From Catenaria anguillulae PL171 (lineage: Eukaryota > Blastocladiomycota > Blastocladiomycetes > Blastocladiales > Catenariaceae), in assembly GCA_002102555.1 (NCBI GenBank), contig MCFL01000013.1, positions 186,001-250,000 of the forward strand: a stretch of DNA of 64,000 nucleotides. The letters are read 5' to 3'. Below the pieces are notes generated by a model. It saw nothing but the letters and a program-made list of their open reading frames with translations. It searched no databases and had not been told where the DNA came from. Of the stretch, positions 57,141 through 64,000 are shown piece after piece (the first letter of the stretch is position 1; every line of letters begins with the position of its first letter). The position numbers were made by a program, and so were the translations under genes.

Positions 57141-58460
57141 CTACTGAGAAGATACCCTCGCCTTCACCAAATTGGTCATTGCGTTTATACTCAGAGTCAT
57201 GTTGGCGGCGAATACTTTGATGAGCAAGGTAAGAAATGCCACCACAAACTGCGCTGGGAACGCGAGGAGGGCCTGAGGAATGATTGTAATGCACAAGTAT
57301 GCTGCCAACACGACCATGTTGCACAGGATCCAGAAGAGGGCGGAAGCCGCATACTGCTCCTGCCGCATAGACTGACTCTGTGAGAACGATGCGGACTGAT
57401 GACGTGAAGGTTTCCCGATCTTGTTTTCTGCGGTGGACGAGAATGATTCATTGAAGCTGATGGAGGCGCCCAGCGACGCTTCACCAAGATGAGCATTTGC
57501 GGAGTTTGTCCCTTGACCGCGTTGAGTTCCGAGCGGACCGCAAGTACGTATTGAAGGCCAAGAAGCATGGAGGCAAGGTCAACAACCGCCAGGATCAAAT
57601 AGAGTGCGTAAAACGAGGCATTGTACAAGGAAAGGGCAGTGAGATTTGTGGCTGGATCGATATCCTGAAGCGCTGATGGGAGGTAGTGAGCTGGTTAGCA
57701 GAGGAATCGCCGCCCATCGCAGGACAGTGACCAAGACTGTCACGGTGGAACCAAAGTACAGCACAAGTTGGCGAGGTCGACTGAGAACAGAATAAACCCG
57801 GATGAAGCGATTCATGGTTCCAAGGACAAAGAGGCAGGCCGCGAGCGGTTGCAGGTACAGAATCACAAAGCTCACGGCGGATGCCGAGCAGCCTGGTGTA
57901 TGCGCCAAAGCTTGACGTTTGCAATTGAGGTGTGGGCACTCGAAGAAGACGCTCGCGTTGTACCAAACCTCCAGGGTTTGATCCATCGTCATGATGGTCC
58001 AGCAGGCGAGAAGAAGTAGTTGAAGAATCTCATTGAAATTAAGTCGCCTGATCCAGGCAAGGGAGCTCGTCAGAAAGAAGCCGACGGTGAAAGAAGGCGA
58101 ATCGAATGGGGTTTGCAGCAGTTTCGCTGGTGACGTTGGGAACATTTGGACCGTTGTCCCGACGGGAGACGACGCGGCAGCCAACCGAGCACTTGAGCCT
58201 TTGAAGGATGATGAATGCGTCGGATGACTGGCCGATCCTTGCCTTCCACCTGTTGCCGCCTCTAACCCCTTGGGGATTGCTTTTGAGCTCATATTCCCTG
58301 TCAGCGTGCTAGAAGTTCGGCTTGCTTGCATTCGACACCATGATCTCCACGTTTTCATCCAAAAGATGACACAGAACGGAATGCCACTGATGGACATGAT
58401 CATTGTGATCCAAATGAACGGATCAGAGTCAGACTGGAGCTCACAGGTAGTTTGATTCAT
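57141..58460 (-). CDS. Tandem seven-TM paralogue 3 (two frame breaks)
   Basis: About 440 residues once two breaks are repaired. From ATG 58460: MNQTTCELQSDSDPFIW, span 1 MIMSISGIPFCVIFW, a polar loop, LQLLLLACWTIMTMDQ, CPHLNCKRQALAHTPGC, LQPLAACLFVLGTMNRF with IRVYSVLSRPRQ, and RWAAIPLL. Near 57686 the frame shifts (one extra or two missing bases) into YLPSALQDIDPATN and LYNASFYALYLILAVVDL. Near 57511 one base is missing in a CCC run (plus strand), after which the C-terminal ALFWILCNMVVLAAYLC and FLTLLIKVFAANMTL follow. Both repaired segments align with paralogue 2 throughout, so the gene body is complete. It ends 143 bases before the start of paralogue 2. Confidence 0.65.
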
Positions 58461-58929
58461 GTTGCGCAAGGTAAATAGGTCGTAGTCGCTTCAGGACATG
58501 CGTATGCTATGATCCAATCCGACGCTTGCGATTGCGCGCCAGGTGTGGACTGCCTGATGTCGCTCATGCGAACACGTTGGAGCGTCCAAGTCACGGTAGG
58601 CTCGTGGTTTTCGGGCTGGCGGCAGGGGAATGAAAGACATTGAATAGCGTGAGAATTACATACCACATTGAAGGTGAATAGACACAGGCCTATTCGATGG
58701 AAGGCAAGACAAGTTCAGGTCAATGTTGACGTGGAATAGCTGGGCTGCGTTGAGATGGCAGGGAACGACGCGGTGGCATTGACACGTCAAAGTTATCGCG
58801 CAGAGAGGAGCCCGCTCAGCTTGAATAAAGGCACAAGGATGTCCGTCTTCGCGGTCCTTCAAGTACTGCCAACAGTCCATGCATTCTGGCCGCCCCAACA
58901 TTTCCCTATTGAACCTCAACATCAACATC
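58461..58929. other. Divergent intergenic region, seven-TM array / ERO1
   Basis: About 470 bases holding both promoters. No element recognised. Confidence 0.45.
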
Positions 58930-61357
58930 ATGCTGCCAAATCCAGCTCCATCATCCCCAGCGGTTTCCGCCCTGCCCGCCTGGCCACCCCGGCCGATTCG
59001 CGGCAGGCTTGTGGGCCGCCTCGCCCTTATTGTAACCGCCCTATGCCTCGTATTGGTCGCCGGCCCATGCTCTGCCGAGGTATGCTCGCCGCCCGACCTC
59101 CTCGTTCAAAGACATCACAGCTATTAAACGTTGGGTGCTGACTCGGCCTCATTCCAACGCCATAGGCCAGCAAACAAGACGCCAACAGCCCGCTCGACCC
59201 GATCATCGACACCTCCACTTGCGTCGACATCCCTGCATCCAACGCCGCAAACACACACCTATCACCCTTGCTGTCGTCGCTCGTGTCGTCTCCCTACTTT
59301 CGCTACGTCAAGATGGATCTCAACAAGGACTGTCCCTTTTGGAAAGAAAACCCGAAATGCATGAGCCCCGACTGTGTGGTCCAAATCATGGATGACAAGG
59401 ACGTCAAGACCGAGGCGCCCTTCATGTATCACGACGTCAACTTGGGCGACGTGACGTATCCGCCGCAGGCCGGCTTGGGGATGGGTGGCGGGGCTCGCAA
59501 TGGTGGTGGTATGCTCGGCGCAGGTAGAAAGGTCATGGGTGGTGGGTTTGGCGGTCCAAATGCCAGTGGAAATGGATTGAGGAGCATGTTTACGCAGTGC
59601 GAATTTGCCAAAGATTTCTGCATTTTGGAGGACGAGACGAGTCCAAGTACGGCGTCCCTACCTGATTCCCTTGCTTGACATGTTCTGACTCGATTTTCAC
59701 TATGCTGGTATCGCACACAGATGGGGCATACATTGACCTGGTCGACAACCCGGAACGCTTCACGGGCTATGCCGGCGCCGGTGCCAATGCCATCTGGTCG
59801 GCCATTTACAACGAAAACTGTTTCAATATCCCTCAACACCTCGCCACCTCGCCCACCTCATCCCTTAACACGCTGCCGGCGGGCGACAGCAACATTTGCC
59901 TCGAAAAGCAAACCTTTTACCGCATTGTTTCTGGCCTGCACGCCTCCATCTCGGTGCACATTTGCTCGCAATTCCTCAACAAGACCACGGGCCAATGGGT
60001 GCGCAACGTGCCCTGCTTCACGTACCGCGTGGGCAACTTCCCCGACCGTGTCGAAAACATTTACTTTGTGCAAAACCTGCTGCTGCGCGCTGTGGCCAAG
60101 GTGGCCCCGCTTCTCGAAACCATGGACATTTGTACGGGCAAGCCCGACCAGGACGAGGCCACCAAGGTGCTTGTCGCGGACATTGTCAAGCAAGCCCAGT
60201 CGTCGTCGTTTGACGAGTCCAAGCTGTTCCGCGACCCGACCATCGTGGACGAGATTCGCACAAAGTTCCGTAACGTGTCGCGCATCATGGACTGTGTTGC
60301 TTGCCAAAAGTGCCGGTTGTGGGGCAAGACGCAAATTACGGGGTTGGCCACGGCGCTCAAGGTCTTGTTTGGGATTGACAAGCGGGTCTTGTCTGGGCAA
60401 ATGAGCGTTGCCAAGCCGCCGTTGAGTCGGTGGGAGATTGTGGCATTGTTCAATACGCTCAATCGCTTTGTCGAAAGCGTGGCGGATGTGCGGGCGTTTA
60501 GGGAGGAGGAGCGCAAGATCAAGGTAGATGCCGCCTCGAGGACCAGCAAGTTGAACACATCGGCGGATTCAAAGCCAGTCGGCACAGGACCGGCGGACGA
60601 CCAAGACTTGTGGATGTGGAAGGTGATTGCCTCAGTGCTTACCGCATTGCCGTTCATTTTCGGTGCGCTGTACGGGGCCAAGCAACAATCTGCACCGCTT
60701 GCACCGTCGTCCAAAGGATCAAAGGCCCAGCAGCAGCAAGCTCCCACGTCTCCGGTGTCACCTTCCCGTGCACACAGTAATGGCGCCCCGCGCAAACTGT
60801 CGACCCGATCCACAAGCCCGGTTCGCTCGGGAGGCCGCCCGCGCTCGCCCGCGCCCGACCCTTCGTCGCCCACACGTGCTCAGTCTTCACGCCGCCAACA
60901 GGCACATGATGACGCCTCGGACGATACCGACGACGCGCTTGACCGGTTTGTCCACGCGGCCACGGCTGGTGGCCAAGTCAGCGATGGGTCCAGCGGTAGC
61001 GGATCCGACGACGAGTTGAGTGAAAACGGGCGCGATGTGGACGAGTACTCTTCGTCCGGCCTGAGTCAGGACGACGAGGATCGGCCAGCGGCCGTGCGTG
61101 GACCCTTGACGCGGGCAAGAGCGGCCGCGGCAGGAGCAGGTGGTAACGCCCGTGCAAAGGCGTCACCGGCGCCAGCAATGGCGCATGCGAGGCAAATGCG
61201 TAAGCAGGGAGGGTATGAAGGGAGCGTTGAGGCGAGCGAGACGGACGAGGTAGACGTGAATGGGAGCGGTGATGAGCAGGCCGTTGTCGGACAGCGTGGG
61301 ATCAAGGGCGGGAGTAGTGGGGTTCGGAGGAGGAAAAAGAAGGGTGGGAGGACGTAG
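58930..61357 (+). CDS. ERO1: ER oxidoreductin Ero1 with C-terminal membrane anchor
   Basis: FAD-linked thiol oxidase that drives disulfide formation through PDI in the ER lumen. Exons 58930-59079, 59166-59646 and 59721-61357 give 755 residues. A signal anchor (LALIVTALCLVLVAGPCSAE) is followed by SPYFRYVKMDLNKDCPFW, a shuttle-disulfide region with CEFAKDFC, then DNPERFTGYAGAGANAIW, YNENCFN, and the active-site CxxCxxC in MDCVACQKCRLWGKTQ. GLATALKVLFG and LSRWEIVALFNTLNRF follow the canonical order. After the catalytic domain a second membrane span (WKVIASVLTALPFIFGALY, about residue 565) leads into a tail of about 180 Ser/Arg/Asp-rich residues ending RRRKKKGGRT. A Gly-rich insert lies at about 125-160. 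The anchor and tail are unusual for the family. Confidence 0.93.
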
Positions 61358-61630
61358 TCGTGTCGCTTGCGTGGATAAATGTTTTTCTGTGGTGTAGTTT
61401 GGTCATTTCCCAGTCTTGTTTCGCATTTAATATACACATGACCCAACTTTTCTCTTCTTTTTGGTACGTCTTTCGAGCTTCATCCAAGCGCTCACCCTCG
61501 AAACAGGCCAATGTTTGTGACCTTGAAGTGGTGATTATCATTCCCAGGCTGAAAAGCAAGCTGAAGCGCACGGTCGGTTGCCGGAAGGATGCGGTCTAGT
61601 TGAAGAGTTGGGAAAATGGCGGCTGTCTGA
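61358..61630. other. Convergent 3' spacer, ERO1 / MIC10
   Basis: About 270 bases of 3' regions. Nothing recognised. Confidence 0.4.
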
Positions 61631-62255
61631 TCAGGGTCTTGGGCTGTCATGCCAAAAGAGCGAAGCCGCCTTGCGTGAAGGAAGGACGGGGAGCCTAGCT
61701 GGTGTGTGTATGTGCGGGAGGAATAAACTGTGCTGAATCAATGATACTGGAGTCAGTCCAGGTGTGATGTACATTGAAGGAGGGGAATTACGAGAAGACG
61801 GCGGGCGGGCGACCAACTTGGCTTGGAGAGTAACATGAGGATCGAAGGAGCTGCCGACACCAAGAAAAGGCTGTGAGATTTGGCCCATGTGCAACGACAT
61901 CCGATGGCAGAAACAGGCATAGATGGGATTACGAACCGCTGGCACTGCTCGTACGCCATGCCCAAACCAAAACCGGAGGAGAGGGCCACCGGCCACGTGC
62001 GCTTGCGGAACAAGAGCACCGAGGTGACAACACCGACGGATGCGGCGGCACCGACCTTGATCACGAGGTTCGAGATACACCGGTCCCACTACACATGCAA
62101 TGCAGCGTTCGTGTTCCGTAAGGATTCGAATTGGTTGGTGAGTGGATGGGATGGTGAGGTGCAGGCGCCAGCGGACGGCCAATTTGGCGCGAAAGAAACC
62201 GGACCTTGCGGGCGAGAATCTCTTCGGGGGCAATGGTTGCGTTGCTGTCAGTCAT
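61631..62255 (-). CDS. MIC10: MICOS subunit Mic10
   Basis: Inner mitochondrial membrane protein that bends cristae junctions. Exon 1 is 62255-62205 (17 codons, ending ARK), exon 2 is 62088-61937, joined as ARK-WDRCISN, which matches the Mic10 KWDRCLS start. Two short hydrophobic spans, VGAAASVGVVTSVLLF and VALSSGFGLGMAYEQC, separated by RKRTWP, carry the glycine-rich motifs needed for oligomerisation. A third exon from 61850 reads RSFDPH, as in other fungal members, and then stays open for 140 residues in total, ending at 61631. That tail is longer than usual; an extra intron from GTCGCC at about 61815 to CAG at about 61752 would end the protein at YH-stop. The 3' end is therefore uncertain. 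Confidence 0.82.
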
Positions 62256-62942
62256 GATGAACGTTTAATTGCAATGTTCTTGTTGTCATAGGCGTTGATG
62301 ATTTCAATTTCCAAGTCGTACACCTGAGTTTACCGAAAGTCGGATCGTCAGCGATCCTTGTGCACGTGACCGCCTCAAGCAGGACAAAGCGGAGGACAGC
62401 TGCGACTCTGTATCGAGCACTCTCGAGCGACTGTCTGGCAGGGCCAACAGTTGATTCACTCGCTTGCTCTCAGTTCTCCATCGTCCCAAGCAGGCAACTC
62501 TGGTGCACAAAAGCAATCCGACACGCGTGCTCAACCAACAGTTCCCACCCCGCTCAAGTTGAACCAAGCTCCGTTGGTTTGTTTACACTGCTCTCCAAGG
62601 TACTTTTGCGGGCATGAAGAAACCTTGCAAAAAAAGTTTCCTCAATAGGTAGGACGCGATCGCATTGAAAAGGTTGCTGGGGTTGGTTGTGGCACACAGC
62701 GTGGTCGATTTGATTGATGTACATAACTGCGTCGCTCCCCACCCATCCCCCCAACCCTCATCGATCGACCCTCATGGCCGTTCCCAGTTCAGTCAAGTCG
62801 AAAAAGTACGAATGTATACTTCTCTCCACTCCCTTTATGATTCATCCTGCCTTGCTTGAGCCTCCTCTGGCCAAATCCCTCGCTCAATCAACATTCGCGT
62901 CATCTGTCATCCAGCAGACTAACTCCGCTCTGGACGCGCAGA
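62256..62942. other. Divergent intergenic region, MIC10 / CBM18 protein
   Basis: About 690 bases. An open frame overlapping 62714-62942 precedes the CBM18 gene but has no signal peptide and is not adopted. Confidence 0.4.
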
Positions 62943-64000
62943 ATGTCCCGTTTCCATTCTTCGAGGACCAAGATCCTGGCCCTCGTATGTGTTTTGCCGC
63001 TTCTGGTCGCGCTCAAGACTGGCAGCCCGCCAATGAGCTCGTTCGCCGTGCACCAGAGACACGTTGCGTCCTCGCCAATTCGTGGTCCGACACATGTAGC
63101 TCTACAAAGCTCTGGTCCGTGCTCCTTTACGCCCTTTTCCTGACGTGGTTCACAATGGGCAGCTTTGACGGAACGAATCGCGTCTTGTATACATTCAGCC
63201 CCAATGGTTTCTGCTGCAGTCAATGGGGATACTGTGGTGTGACAACGGCTCACTGCGGGGCTGGATGTCAGTCGCAGTGTAACATGGTCCCAGTCGCAGG
63301 ACTCCCAATCTGTGGAGCGGCCCCGACATCGTCGACTACTTCGACATCGACTTCCACCTCAACGACAACGACTTCAACGAGCACGAGCACGACCACAAGC
63401 ACGTCGACCGCGACTTCTACTAGCCTTCCTTCGGGTCGCTGCGTCTTGCCAAACACTTGGTCCGACACTTGCTCGGCTTCCAAGCTCTGGTATGCACACA
63501 TTTACTTACGAGCCCATCGTCAACGCGTCCATTGACACGATACACACATCGTGACTTGTACAGCCCGAACGGTCTCTGCTGCTCTCAATGGGGATATTGT
63601 GGCGTGACATCCGCCCACTGTGGTACCGGCTGCCAATCCCAATGTAACTTGGCGGCTGTCCCGGGGTTGCCTGTGTGCGGCTCAAGCACAACGGTTCCCA
63701 CGACAACTTCAACCACCACTTCAACCACAACAACAAGTACGAGCACGAGCACCAGTACTTCGACATCCACCAGCACGTCCACCTCGACCAGTACCTCGAC
63801 GGCAACCTCCACAGCGACGACGCCAGGTGATAGCAGGTGCATTTTGACGTCATCGAGCAGTGGTGGATGCAGTGCAGACCGACTCTGCCCAAGTGGTTCG
63901 TTGTTTATCGTCACAGGATTCCAGCGCTCGCTTGTCCGACGCTCACACAATACTGGCCACGGTAGGCATGTGCTGCTCGCAATACGGCTGGTGCGGAACT
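62943..64000 (+). CDS. Secreted chitin-binding protein with CBM18 repeats, partial
   Basis: Exons 62943-63114, 63199-63489, 63564-63895 and from 63966 past the window edge. A signal peptide ([14 protein letters not shown]) precedes three hevein-type modules. Each begins RC-x-LxNSWSDTC or similar and continues [16 protein letters not shown] ... CGAGCQSQC, giving the eight-Cys CBM18 pattern; module 3 is cut at [12 protein letters not shown]. Modules are separated by long Thr/Ser linkers. An intron splits modules 1 and 2 at the same site, inside the Cys codon of KLC; the third intron falls one turn later, in the following Gly codon. One base appears missing near 63010, between the signal peptide frame and the QDWQPANEL frame. 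Such proteins coat chitin or bind host chitin in zoosporic fungi. Confidence 0.85.

Noticed and set aside
62714-63535. A 273-codon frame reading into the CBM18 modules from upstream
   Set aside because: It has no signal peptide, starts at a non-ATG codon and reads through the first intron. A signal peptide frame from ATG 62943 with one missing base is more likely.
1-64000. CRISPR arrays, bacterial operons, insertion sequences, viral genes, rRNA
   Set aside because: Looked for and not seen. Genes are intron-bearing and monocistronic, and no transposase, integrase or reverse transcriptase motif was found.

Overview
The window is nuclear DNA from a fungus. The coding regions are GC-rich and carry many short spliceosomal introns (about 50-135 nt) with GTACGT, GTATGT or GTGAGT donors and TAG/CAG acceptors. 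Products include chitin synthase, a chitin-binding repeat protein, a metacaspase, an MBOAT lysophospholipid acyltransferase and proteinase K-type subtilases. A class C (GABA-B-like) receptor with a periplasmic-binding-protein ectodomain sits beside them, which points to an early-diverging zoosporic fungus (Blastocladiomycota or Chytridiomycota). That placement is inference; no rRNA or species marker is present.

Layout, left to right: a partial minus-strand gene (1-718); a class C GPCR (1021-4957, +); XRCC2 (5071-6272, -); an ALE1-type acyltransferase (7171-9094, +); SEN54 (9293-11108, -); a DUF7918-like protein with two C-terminal SUMO-interaction-like motifs (11588-12821, -); a secreted subtilase (14221-15682, +); chitin synthase (16240-18925, -); a multispan membrane protein (20113-21035, -); cysteine-rich one-TM family member A (21527-23312, +); a small four-TM protein (23761-24270, +); an OPT oligopeptide transporter (25029-27439, -); a 2.7 kb gene-poor stretch with a 13-bp minisatellite; a hybrid histidine pseudokinase with an intact receiver domain (30144-32113, +); family members B and C (32601-36393, +); a metacaspase (36601-37620, -); an AIF-like oxidoreductase (38389-40434, -); a HEATR6-like protein (40777-44126, -); acireductone dioxygenase (44401-45271, -); UBC9 (46326-47088, +); INSIG (47588-49161, -); a large PA-domain subtilase (50534-54198, +); three tandem seven-TM paralogues (54324-58460, -); ERO1 (58930-61357, +); MIC10 (61631-62255, -); and a CBM18 chitin-binding protein running off the right edge (62943-64000, +).

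Most genes are unrelated housekeeping or surface functions, not an operon-like system. The least explained content is two apparently lineage-specific membrane families: the A/B/C cysteine-rich one-TM proteins and the three-gene seven-TM array. A class C GPCR and a degenerate two-component protein are also present, so the window is rich in sensory and surface proteins.

About sixteen frame breaks interrupt nine otherwise well-conserved genes. Most look like one missing base in a short homopolymer. I treat them as probable consensus errors and give positions. Exon boundaries were worked out by hand from splice signals, reading-frame phase and remembered family motifs; for genes without breaks, the exon lengths sum to a multiple of three. 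No database search was run.
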